Shown: positions 19,147 through 28,151 of the stretch, one piece after another
Numbering within the stretch: position 1 is the stretch's first letter
Layout of the letters: every line of letters starts with the position of its first letter
Assembly: GCA_938015575.1 (NCBI GenBank)
Contig: CALLPT010000146.1
Location: 1-32,822 of the forward strand
Direction of reading: 5' to 3'
Length of the DNA stretch: 32,822 bases
DNA from: an uncultured Acidimicrobiales bacterium
GTDB taxonomy: Bacteria; Actinomycetota; Acidimicrobiia; Acidimicrobiales; UBA10347
The notes under the pieces: generated by a model
The model's database searches: none
What the model saw: only the letters and a program-made list of their open reading frames with translations
Told to the model about the DNA's origin: nothing
Translations under genes and position numbers: made by a program

Positions 19147-22100
19147 TTACTGGTCCGGCGACGAGAACAAGGTCGCCGCCATCTGCTCGACGGCACATTC
19201 GTCATCGCTTGGCGCAGGCGACGCAAGCAGCCGTTCATCGATTGGCGATCGAAGCGGGTCAGGAGCGATGTCGGCACTCGTGGCACCGGGGCAGGCACCG
19301 TCGATGTAGCGCACGGTTGCGCCGCCGACAGCTCGCACTCGGTCGCCGGGCAACAAGACGCCGGTGACGTTGCAAGGATCGACGGCGTGGATGTCGGTGA
19401 CGCGTCCGGTCTCTTTGCTCTTGCGGCTCGTGCGCAGGGTCTGGATCGCTTCGACCGACGCGTATTGCTCGCCGGCGAAGCCTTTGACGAACCGGCCGCC
19501 TCGGATCAGGCCCCGAGCTTCGAGTCGGCGGAACGCCCACAGGACCTCTCGCCAGGGCACCGCGAGGGTCTCGGTCATGGCCAGGTCGCGGAACACGACA
19601 CCCCAGCGGGCAAGGAGTTGCTCGGCGACGGCCTCGGCCAACTCGTCGGGGTCTTCGATGTGCATGGGAGGGGGTAGCAGGGCCCAGCGACCCTCGCTTC
19701 GCTCGTGGCCGGCTGCCCCTCGGCGAAGGCCACGGCGGCTCAGCGAATGCCGGGCCGAGCGGGGCTTGCGGGCCGAGAACAGTTTGCGGACGGCTCCGAA
19801 ACTGTCGGCGGTCACCAGGCCAAGGCCGACCGCTTGCCAGAGCGCGTCTTCGATCTCGGCTGCCGGGGCGTCGATCTCGTCGCAGAGCTCGGTGTGGAAG
19901 CGAGCCCCACGCGTGCGGAGGGTGTCGACGATCTGGGCGACGAGCCCGAGTTCGCCAGACTCGGCAGCCGGGCACGGAGCGTCGGCGTTGGCGCCGCGGC
20001 CTGCGGCGAGCAGCCAGCCGAAGTCGCCCCGGGTCGTGAGCGTGACCTTGGTGGCCCGAGAAGGGGTGAGACGTCGCGGCGCGGTCGCCGAGTCGGTGTC
20101 GTCAAGGTCGTCGAGGTCGGCCGGTTCGGTGGGAGCGCCATCGTCAACGAACGCAACCTTTGGCGGCGACAGACGACCCCACACGACCTCGCCGCCGAGG
20201 CAGAGCTCGTCGAGCCATTCGGGCTTGTAGTCGGCGACTCGATCGGCGAGGACCGAATCCCACGATCCGGCCGGAATCTCATAACCCTGGAGCTGTTCGA
20301 GGATTGCCAGCAAACCCGGGCGGCCGCGCACTTGGGTTCCGGCGGCCAGGTGATGCCACTCCAGCAGGAACTGCACGAACTGTTTGGTGGTGACCGGTTC
20401 GATCTCGCGGCGGCGCTGCTTCTGCGAGTAGATGTGGATACGAGCCAGGAGTTGGCGGGCGCACCACTCGGTGTCGGCACCCTCGCTCGGCGACCATGCG
20501 CCACGGATGGCGAAGCCGGTGCCTTCGAGGGCGACCAGGGCGATGCCGACCGAGCTGACCTTGGCGCCACAGAGCTCGGCGAGTGCCTCGGTTGTAATGG
20601 GGCCGGTGATGTTCAGGTGACCGCGGACCATGGTCTGCAGTGCATCTTCGCCCAGCGTCGTGTCGGTGCCGATCGCGGTCGCCGACTCGACGAGCTCGGT
20701 AGTTGTCCACCAGCGAATGGTGCGTGCGGCACCGCCGCCCCCGGAGGTCTCGGACAGATCCTCGGTCTCGACGGTCGTTGCCCGATTGCGCTCAATGAGC
20801 TGATCGAACAGCGGCTGCCAGGCGGCTCGCGGTCGGGCACGAACGAGATCGCTCAACAGGTCGTGGAGCTCGTCGGCCGTGCGTATGTCCGGCTCGGCCT
20901 CGGCTCGCACCCGATTGATCGCGGACAGGTCGACGCCGCCAATTTCGGTGAGGTCCACGGGCAGGCCGCGGCGCAAAGGCACGGCGCGGGAACGGCGATC
21001 GATGGCTTCGGCGTCGTCGAGAAAGGTGTAGGGCGCGCCGACCATGAGCTCGTGAGCCAACGGCGACGGTTCGACGGTGTCGACACACGTAACGGCGAGG
21101 TCGCCCGACTGCAGCCGAGTCGTGAGTTCCTGGAGGCCAACGACGTCCATGCCCTCGTTGAGGGTGTCGAACATGGTCTGGCGCACGATCGGGTGATCGG
21201 GGATCTCGATCGGACCGTTGATGTGTTCTTGGCATCCAGCCGCCGAAGGGAAAGCGGCGGCCATCACATCGTCGGCTTCCATGCGCTGAATCGGTGGCGG
21301 GTTCTTCCGCCCACCCTTGAACCGCAGCACGGTCAGGGACCGGTTCAGATTCCAGCGCCATCGGGAGATGAACATGGGCGACGGCGGCACCAGGACCGCC
21401 TGGGTCAGGGTCTGAGGTACGGCCTCGGGTTTGAGGTAGTGCTTGACCTCGTCGAGCGGGAAGCTGTGTTGGGGGCCAAGTGACAGCACGACGGCATCGT
21501 CGTTGGCGGCGGCCTGGAGTTCGAAGTCGAAGTTGACGCAGAATTTCTTGCGTAGCGCCAAACCGAATGCCCGGTTGATGCGTCCGCCGAAAGGGGAGTG
21601 CACGACGAGCTGCATGCCGCCGGTCTGGTCGAAGAAGCGCTCGATCACCAACCGGTTGGTTGTCGGTAGATCACCGAGGACCTGGAGTGAGGCGGCCAGA
21701 TACGTCACCAGCATCTCGGCGGCGATGTCGTCGATGCCGCAGCGTTGCTTGACCCAGTCGACGGCGGCCTTCATCGATCCTTGGACCGGCATCCCCCGCT
21801 CGTCGGCGCCTGCGGCGCTCAGGCTCGGACCCGCCTGCTCGGGCGTCGTGCCTTGGATCCGGTCTTGGACCCCTTGGCGGAGATCGGCGACCTCTTCGGA
21901 GAGTTCTTGGGTGCGAGCGGGCGCTTCGCCCAGCCAGAACGGCACGGTCGGCGGTTTGCCTCCGGCGTCGACGACCCGGACCACGCCCGGCTCGATGCGA
22001 CGGATCTGCCACGAGTGCGTACCGAGCAAGAAGATGTCACCGGGAAGCGACTCGGTGGCCCAGTCCTCGTTGACGCTGCCGACGTACATGTCGTCGGGGT

Positions 22101-23736
22101 CGGCGATCACCCGGTAGTCGGCGATCTCGGGGATCGCACCGCCACTGGTCAGGCTGGCAAGGCGGGCGCCGCGTCGGCCTTCGAGTTCGCCGTTGATGCT
22201 GTCGTGATGGACATAGGCGCCCTTGGGGCCGCGACCGGTGACGATGCCCTCGGTGACGAATTGCAGGACCTCGTCGAATTGGTCGCGAGTCAGATCGGCG
22301 TACGGCGCCGCGCCTCGCATGAGCTCAAACAAGTCGTCGACGTGCCAGCGCTCGGCGGCGGTCTCGGCCACGATCTGTTGGGCGAGAATGTCGAGCGGGG
22401 CGACCGGCGGACGGATGGCATCGAGGCGGCCCGCGTGCACCGCCGACAGCAACGACGCGCACTCGACGAGCGCGTCGCGGCTCAGCGGAAACAGGCGCCC
22501 TTTGGGTGTTCCTAGGCGTGTGTGGCCGGAACGGCCGACCCGTTGCAAGAAGGTGGCGATGCTGCGGGGCGAGCCGATCTGGCACACGAGCTCGATCGGG
22601 CCGATGTCGATGCCAAGCTCGAGTGAGGCGGTCGCGACCAGGGCCTTGAACTCGCCGGCTCGCAGCTTTCGTTCCACCCGCTCGCGGCGGGCCTTGCTCA
22701 GCGACCCGTGGTGCGCGGCGACCTTGTCTTCGCCCAGGCGTTCGGCGAGTTGATGGGCGAAGCGCTCCGCCAGACTGCGGGTGTTGACGAATACGAGCGT
22801 GGTGTGGTGCTGCTCGATCATCTCGGTGATGACATCGAGCATCTCGCTGACCTGTTCGGCCGGTGCCAGCGCCTCGAGTTCCCCGTCGGGCAACACGAGT
22901 TCCAGGTCGAGCTCGCGCTTGTGCCCGGTGTCGACGATCTTGCACTGAGCGGTGCCATCGGCGCGCGTCGGCTTGCTTCCGACCAACAGGCGGGCCACGG
23001 TCTCGACCGGGCGCTGCGTCGCTGACAAGCCGATGCGCACCGGTCGCTCGGCACAGATGTGTTCGAGGCGTTCCAGTGTCAGGGCCAGGTGGGAGCCGCG
23101 CTTGTCGCGGGCCACGGCGTGGATCTCGTCGACGATCACCGTGCGGATCGTGCGCAGCGCCTCGCGACTCTTCTCGGCCGTGACCATGAGATAGAGCGAC
23201 TCGGGCGTGGTGACGATGAACTCGGGCGGGCGGCGCACCATCGAGCTGCGTTGGCTGCTGGTGGTGTCGCCGGATCGCACGCCGACCCGCAGTGCCGGAG
23301 GTGCGTAGCCCAACTCGATCGCGATCTCGGCGATCTGGTCGAGCGGACGCATGAGGTTCTCGCTGATGTCGACCGCCAGCGCCTTGAGCGGCGACACGTA
23401 CATGACCTGGGCCGTGTCGGCCATGAGCTTGCCGGCATCGTGACGCTTGTAGAGCTCATCGATCGAGACGAGGAACGCCGACAGGGTCTTGCCCGAGCCC
23501 GTTGGTGCGGCGACGAGCGTGTCGTTGCCAGCCGCGATGCTTGGCCAGGCCTGGGCCTGGGGGTCGGTCGGGCCGAGCGGGAACGTGCGGGCAAACCAGG
23601 TGCGAATCGCGGGATGGAAGTCGCGCAGGACCGGGTCGATGATCTCGTCGTGCGGTGCCGCGAACGGCAGCATCTGGGATGTTGGCCGTCGGTCCGCCGG
23701 GCGTGGGGGAGGAAGCTCGGTTAACGACATCAGCAT
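19147..23736 (-). CDS. lhr: Large DEAD/DEAH-box ATP-dependent helicase Lhr
   Basis: 1529 aa; VAAPTGSGKTLSAFLVSIDEL, VDEIHAVARDKRGSHLALTLERL, LSATQRPVE, RVGRSGH. Confidence 0.95.
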   Translation of the reverse strand: MLMSLTELPPPRPADRRPTSQMLPFAAPHDEIIDPVLRDFHPAIRTWFARTFPLGPTDPQAQAWPSIAAGNDTLVAAPTGSGKTLSAFLVSIDELYKRHDAGKLMADTAQVMYVSPLKALAVDISENLMRPLDQIAEIAIELGYAPPALRVGVRSGDTTSSQRSSMVRRPPEFIVTTPESLYLMVTAEKSREALRTIRTVIVDEIHAVARDKRGSHLALTLERLEHICAERPVRIGLSATQRPVETVARLLVGSKPTRADGTAQCKIVDTGHKRELDLELVLPDGELEALAPAEQVSEMLDVITEMIEQHHTTLVFVNTRSLAERFAHQLAERLGEDKVAAHHGSLSKARRERVERKLRAGEFKALVATASLELGIDIGPIELVCQIGSPRSIATFLQRVGRSGHTRLGTPKGRLFPLSRDALVECASLLSAVHAGRLDAIRPPVAPLDILAQQIVAETAAERWHVDDLFELMRGAAPYADLTRDQFDEVLQFVTEGIVTGRGPKGAYVHHDSINGELEGRRGARLASLTSGGAIPEIADYRVIADPDDMYVGSVNEDWATESLPGDIFLLGTHSWQIRRIEPGVVRVVDAGGKPPTVPFWLGEAPARTQELSEEVADLRQGVQDRIQGTTPEQAGPSLSAAGADERGMPVQGSMKAAVDWVKQRCGIDDIAAEMLVTYLAASLQVLGDLPTTNRLVIERFFDQTGGMQLVVHSPFGGRINRAFGLALRKKFCVNFDFELQAAANDDAVVLSLGPQHSFPLDEVKHYLKPEAVPQTLTQAVLVPPSPMFISRWRWNLNRSLTVLRFKGGRKNPPPIQRMEADDVMAAAFPSAAGCQEHINGPIEIPDHPIVRQTMFDTLNEGMDVVGLQELTTRLQSGDLAVTCVDTVEPSPLAHELMVGAPYTFLDDAEAIDRRSRAVPLRRGLPVDLTEIGGVDLSAINRVRAEAEPDIRTADELHDLLSDLVRARPRAAWQPLFDQLIERNRATTVETEDLSETSGGGGAARTIRWWTTTELVESATAIGTDTTLGEDALQTMVRGHLNITGPITTEALAELCGAKVSSVGIALVALEGTGFAIRGAWSPSEGADTEWCARQLLARIHIYSQKQRRREIEPVTTKQFVQFLLEWHHLAAGTQVRGRPGLLAILEQLQGYEIPAGSWDSVLADRVADYKPEWLDELCLGGEVVWGRLSPPKVAFVDDGAPTEPADLDDLDDTDSATAPRRLTPSRATKVTLTTRGDFGWLLAAGRGANADAPCPAAESGELGLVAQIVDTLRTRGARFHTELCDEIDAPAAEIEDALWQAVGLGLVTADSFGAVRKLFSARKPRSARHSLSRRGLRRGAAGHERSEGRWALLPPPMHIEDPDELAEAVAEQLLARWGVVFRDLAMTETLAVPWREVLWAFRRLEARGLIRGGRFVKGFAGEQYASVEAIQTLRTSRKSKETGRVTDIHAVDPCNVTGVLLPGDRVRAVGGATVRYIDGACPGATSADIAPDPLRSPIDERLLASPAPSDDECAVEQMAATLFSSPDQ

Positions 23737-23829
23737 GTCTCCCTACGCACGATCCCGAACCTAGCCGCGCGAAGTGGTGTCGGTGGGCGGGTTCGCTCGT
23801 ATGGAATATGGGTCACCGGTGGCCTCCCC

Positions 23830-23849
23830 GGATCGGCGTACGCCGATCC
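23830..23849. promoter_or_regulatory. Perfect 20-bp palindrome GGATCGGCGTACGCCGATCC (operator-like)
   Basis: Read directly, in the divergent lhr / NTF2-like intergenic region. Confidence 0.55.
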
Positions 23850-23976
23850 TGACAGAACGGTGTGACAACGAAGTTGCGGGTGTCGGAGAACGGCAACGGC
23901 CGCTGGACTTTGGCGTGGGCAATGACTACGTTCGCACTCCTCGGCGAGGTCGCGAGCACACGATGGGAAAACGGCG

Positions 23977-24996
23977 ATGGCACAGCATCCGATGACGGAC
24001 TTCGACCCGAAGTTCACGACGCCCGAGGATTACATCCTCGGCATCACCTATGAGATTTGGGAAGGCCGGGGTGTCGACACGCTGCACCACTACTACGCGC
24101 CCGAGATCCCGGTTCGTTCCCCGGCAGGCGTCGTGATCGGCAACCAAGCCGTGATCGACGCCACCAACGAGACACTTCGCGAGTTCCCGGATCGACAGCT
24201 CATGGGCGAAGACGTGATCTGGAGCGACGACGGCGAGGGTGGATTCTTGTCGAGTCACCGCATCTTCTCGACCGCCACCCACCTGGCCGACGGCGCCTAC
24301 GGAAAGGCGAGCGGCACGAAGTTCCGGTACCGCATCATCGCCGATTGCGCCGCCCGGGCGAACACGATCTATGACGAGTGGCTGATCCGCGACCAGGGTG
24401 CCATCGTTGCCCAAACCGGCATCGATCCTCGGCAATATGCCGCGGATCAGATCGAGGCCGAAGGTGGCGCAGCAACCGCGGCGCGGCCCTACACACCGGC
24501 CAGCGAGCCTGGTCTGGTCTACACCGGCACGGGCAATGACCACCCCGTTGGCCAGCGCTACGGCGACATCTTGTCCTCGGTCATGGCGGGCCCGCTCGGC
24601 GCTGGCAACGAGGCCGCGGGAGGTCTCAACGGAACCGACGCCATCGCTTCGGCCTATGACCGGGCCGCGCACCTCGAGCTTCCAGGAGCAACCAGTGAGC
24701 ACGGTTGGGCGGGCGCTCGTCGGTTCTGGAGCTCGCTGCGCGAGTGCTTCCCCGACGCCACCTTCACGATCCACCACCAGATCGGTCGAGACGATCCGGG
24801 ACTGGGGGAGCGGGCGGCACTCCGATGGTCGTTGCACGGCACGCACGACGGTGGCAGCCGCTACGGCACCCCGACCGGCGTCGAGGTATACGTGATGGGT
24901 CTCTCCCATGCTGAGTTCGGGCCGTGGGGCTTGCGTCGCGAGTGGGTCCTCTTCGACGACACCGCGATCTGGAAGCAGATCCTGCTCGACGCTTAG
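23977..24996 (+). CDS. Double NTF2/SnoaL-like domain protein
   Basis: 339 aa, two ester-cyclase/SnoaL-like halves (EIWEGRGVDTLHHYYAPEIPVRSPAGVVIGNQAVIDAT... and GARRFWSSLRECFPDATFTIHHQIG...). Confidence 0.75.
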   Translation: MAQHPMTDFDPKFTTPEDYILGITYEIWEGRGVDTLHHYYAPEIPVRSPAGVVIGNQAVIDATNETLREFPDRQLMGEDVIWSDDGEGGFLSSHRIFSTATHLADGAYGKASGTKFRYRIIADCAARANTIYDEWLIRDQGAIVAQTGIDPRQYAADQIEAEGGAATAARPYTPASEPGLVYTGTGNDHPVGQRYGDILSSVMAGPLGAGNEAAGGLNGTDAIASAYDRAAHLELPGATSEHGWAGARRFWSSLRECFPDATFTIHHQIGRDDPGLGERAALRWSLHGTHDGGSRYGTPTGVEVYVMGLSHAEFGPWGLRREWVLFDDTAIWKQILLDA

Positions 24997-25028
24997 TCGG
25001 TCAGAACGAAGAAAAACCGATCAACCCC

Positions 25029-25057
25029 TTGCATCGATGACTACGTAGTCATAAGGT
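25029..25057 (+). promoter_or_regulatory. Candidate promoter TTGCAT-N17-TAAGGT with embedded perfect palindrome ATGACTACGTAGTCAT (25037-25052)
   Basis: Read directly; GTG start of the LacI gene 9 nt after TAAGGT. Confidence 0.55.
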
Positions 25058-25066
25058 CGCCAAATC

Positions 25067-26086
25067 GTGAGGGGAAACACGGGGTCGACCACGACGAGGT
25101 CCGGCCGGGTCACATCGCATGATGTAGCGACCGAGGCTGGCGTGTCACAAGCCACGGTGGCGCGCGTCTTCTCTTCGCCCGACAAAGTCGCCCCAGCGAC
25201 CCGCGAAAAGGTGCGTGCGGCCGCCGATCGGCTCGGCTACGTGCCGAATGCGATCGCTCGAAGCCTCAAGGCGCAACGCACCGACATCGTCGGTGCCATC
25301 GTTCCCGCGTTCGGCGAGTACTGGCAGCATGTGCTCACCCTGTTCTCCCGACAGCTCACCGAACGCCGCAAGCAGCTCCTGCTGTTCAGCTTCGCCGAAC
25401 CGAGCCAGGTCAACGACGTCTTGGAAACCGTCGCCCGGTATCGACTGGACGGCCTGATCGCTGCATCGGCCAGCATCGGCCCCGCACAGCTCGCCCGCAT
25501 CGAACAGCTCGCCATGCCAACGGTGGCATTCAATCAGCCGGCGGCGGCCGGCCTGGTCCCCTCGGTCACCGTCGACAACGAAGCCGGCAGCCAGGCGTTG
25601 GCGGCACACATCGTCGACCGAGGCGCTCGCTCCGCGATCTTCGTCGGCGGCATCGCCTCGACGAGCACCGACCAACAGCGCTATCGGGGTGCCGTCGCCG
25701 AGCTTGGCACCCACGGCGTCGCGTGCCGCTATGTCGAAGCTGGCGCCTTCAGCTACGAAGCCGGCTACAAGATCGCCCAGCACCTGGCCGACGATGTCGA
25801 CGATCGGGCCGATGCGATCCTCGTCGGCAGTGACGAAGTCGCATTCGGTGTCGTCGACGGTCTTCGTGAGCGCGGCATCGAGGCCCCGCGAGATGTCTTG
25901 TTGACCGGTTTCGACGGTCTGCCGCAAGCCAGCTGGGTCGGCTACGACCTGACCACACTCGAACAGCCTGTCGAGCTGCTGGTCGAACATGCGCTGACCC
26001 GACTACTCGACGACGGCCACGCCAGCGAATCCACCGATGTCGTGGTGCCGGGAACCATTCGCCAGGGAAGGACTACCAATGCCTGA
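25067..26086 (+). CDS. LacI-family transcriptional regulator
   Basis: [54 protein letters not shown]; periplasmic-binding-like sensor domain. Confidence 0.93.
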   Translation: MRGNTGSTTTRSGRVTSHDVATEAGVSQATVARVFSSPDKVAPATREKVRAAADRLGYVPNAIARSLKAQRTDIVGAIVPAFGEYWQHVLTLFSRQLTERRKQLLLFSFAEPSQVNDVLETVARYRLDGLIAASASIGPAQLARIEQLAMPTVAFNQPAAAGLVPSVTVDNEAGSQALAAHIVDRGARSAIFVGGIASTSTDQQRYRGAVAELGTHGVACRYVEAGAFSYEAGYKIAQHLADDVDDRADAILVGSDEVAFGVVDGLRERGIEAPRDVLLTGFDGLPQASWVGYDLTTLEQPVELLVEHALTRLLDDGHASESTDVVVPGTIRQGRTTNA

Positions 26087-27362
26087 GATCATCAAAGACG
26101 CCACTGCCAAGTCGGCCCATGGCGCCAACCTCGAGCTCGCCGAGACGGTGCGTTCCATCATCGCCGACATCGAGGAGCGCGGCGAGGCGGCGGTGCGCGA
26201 ACTCAGCGAGAAGTTCGACAACTGGACGCCCGAGGCCTTCCGTCTCAGCGAGCAGCAGATCGCCGATGTGGTGGCCAGCGTCGACCCGCAGACGATCGCC
26301 GACATCAAGTTCGCCCAGACCCAGATCCGCAACTTCGCCGAAGCCCAGCTGGCAACGCTGAGCGATGTCGAAGTCGAAACGCTGCCCGGCGTGTTCCTCG
26401 GGCACCGCAATCTGCCGGTAGCGAGCGTCGGCTGCTACGTGCCCGGTGGCCGCTACCCCATGGTGGCCAGCGCCCACATGTCGGTGTTGACCGCCAAGGT
26501 CGCCGGCGTGCCGCGGGTCGCCGCATGCACTCCGCCAATCAATGGCGAGATTCCGGCCGAGACCGTCACGGCCATGCATCTCGCCGGCGCCGATGAGATC
26601 TATCTGCTCGGCGGGATCCAGGCCGTTGCCGCCATGGCGATCGGCACCGAGTTCGTCGACCCGGTCGACTTCCTCGTCGGCCCGGGCAATGCCTTTGTTG
26701 CCGAAGCCAAGCGTCTGCTGTTCGGACGCGTCGGCATCGACCTGCTCGCCGGCCCGACCGAGACCCTGGTCATTGCCGACGACACCGTCGACGGCGAAAT
26801 CTGCGCCACGGACCTGCTGGGCCAGGCCGAACACGGACCGACCTCGCCCGCCGTGCTGGTGACCACGAGTCGTGAGCTCGCACACGACACGATCGCCGAA
26901 GTCGCTCGTCAGCTCGAAACTCTGGCGACCGCCGATGTGGCTTCGGTGGCGTGGCAGGACTACGGCCGAGTCATCCTCTGCGAGGACAACGCCGAGATGC
27001 TCGCCGTTGCCGAGGACCTGGCCTTTGAACACGTCCAGGTGATGACCAACGACGACGACTACTTCTTCGAGCACATGCGCAACTACGGCGCCCTGTTCCT
27101 CGGACCCATGACCAACGTCAGCTACGGCGACAAGGTCATCGGCACCAACCACACACTGCCGACGCAGGGCGCCGCCCGCTACACGGGCGGTCTGTGGGTT
27201 GGCAAGTTCATCAAGACGGTGACCCACCAACGGGTCACCAATGCCGCGTCGAGCGCCATGATCGGCGAGTACTGCTCTCGCCTGTGCGCCATCGAAAACT
27301 TCGCCGGCCACCAGGCTCAGGCCGACATTCGCGTCGAACGCTACGGAGCGGCCGCGAACTGA
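26079..27362 (+). CDS. Histidinol dehydrogenase-family (HisD/HpsN-like) NAD-dependent dehydrogenase
   Basis: [83 protein letters not shown]; overlaps lacI stop by 8 nt. Confidence 0.85.
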   Translation: MPEIIKDATAKSAHGANLELAETVRSIIADIEERGEAAVRELSEKFDNWTPEAFRLSEQQIADVVASVDPQTIADIKFAQTQIRNFAEAQLATLSDVEVETLPGVFLGHRNLPVASVGCYVPGGRYPMVASAHMSVLTAKVAGVPRVAACTPPINGEIPAETVTAMHLAGADEIYLLGGIQAVAAMAIGTEFVDPVDFLVGPGNAFVAEAKRLLFGRVGIDLLAGPTETLVIADDTVDGEICATDLLGQAEHGPTSPAVLVTTSRELAHDTIAEVARQLETLATADVASVAWQDYGRVILCEDNAEMLAVAEDLAFEHVQVMTNDDDYFFEHMRNYGALFLGPMTNVSYGDKVIGTNHTLPTQGAARYTGGLWVGKFIKTVTHQRVTNAASSAMIGEYCSRLCAIENFAGHQAQADIRVERYGAAAN

Positions 27363-27406
27363 TGGGCACCGTCTGATGGGCACTGTCTGATGGGTACTGT
27401 CTGATG
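27360..27406 (+). repeat. 14-nt tandem repeat TGATGGGYACYGTC (three units plus fourth start), each unit a 4-codon mini-ORF MGTV*
   Basis: ATG at 27362, 27376, 27390 and 27404; TGA at 27374, 27388 and 27402. Confidence 0.95.
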
Positions 27407-28150
27407 GGTACCGCGATCGTCACCGGAGCGAGCGGAGGCATTGGCTCAGCCATTGCCCAACGGCTCGCGGCCGACGGCATGTCCGTGGTGGTGGGCTACG
27501 GCTCGTCGGCCGAGCGCGCCGCAGCCGTGGTCGACTCGCTCGACACCAGCGCCGGTCAGACACACACCGCCCTCGCCATCCCGGTCACCGACAGCAACGC
27601 GCTCGATGTCGTCGCCACCGAGATCGGCGAGCAGTATCGCGCCGTCGATGTGCTCGTGAATTGCGCCGGCAAGACACAACCCGTCGCCCACGATGATCTT
27701 GACGGGCTTAGCGACGACGTCATCGACGACATCTTCGCCACGAACTGGCGCGGACCGTTCGCTTGTGTTCGTGCGTTCCGGTCGCTGCTCGACGCGGCCG
27801 AGGCTCCCGTGATCGTCAACATCTCGTCGGTCTCCGGCGTGACCGGCCAGGGAAGCAACGTCGCCTACTGCGCATCCAAGGCTGCGCTCGACTCGATGAC
27901 CCGATCGCTGGCGCGAGCGCTCGGCCCAGCAATACGAGTCGTCTCGGTCTCGCCCGGTTGGGTGCTGGGGGAGTACGCCGCCCGCATGCCCGCCGAGATC
28001 CTGGACATCCAACGAGACGCCACGCCCCTGGGTCGCCTTGCGACCGGCGACGACGTCGCCGCTGCCGTCAGCGCAGTCGTGCGCGACCTCCCCTTCACTA
28101 CCGGAACCATCATCAGCGTCGACGGTGGTCGACCACTCGGAACCAACTGA
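27404..28150 (+). CDS. Short-chain dehydrogenase/reductase
   Basis: VTGASGGIGSAIAQRL, NCAG, YCASK, SVDGGRPLG. Confidence 0.93.
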   Translation: MGTAIVTGASGGIGSAIAQRLAADGMSVVVGYGSSAERAAAVVDSLDTSAGQTHTALAIPVTDSNALDVVATEIGEQYRAVDVLVNCAGKTQPVAHDDLDGLSDDVIDDIFATNWRGPFACVRAFRSLLDAAEAPVIVNISSVSGVTGQGSNVAYCASKAALDSMTRSLARALGPAIRVVSVSPGWVLGEYAARMPAEILDIQRDATPLGRLATGDDVAAAVSAVVRDLPFTTGTIISVDGGRPLGTN

Positions 28151-28151
28151 C

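Noticed and set aside
19143-19149. Convergent stop codons of the membrane protein and lhr separated by 1 nt
   Set aside because: Compact convergent packing is common in bacteria; not unusual by itself.
19705-21483. 592-aa ORF antisense to lhr
   Set aside because: Sense Lhr is complete and conserved; antisense translation is a compositional artefact.
23774-23995. 73-aa ORF in the lhr/NTF2 intergenic region
   Set aside because: No ribosome-binding site or family resemblance; it spans the palindrome and likely is regulatory DNA.
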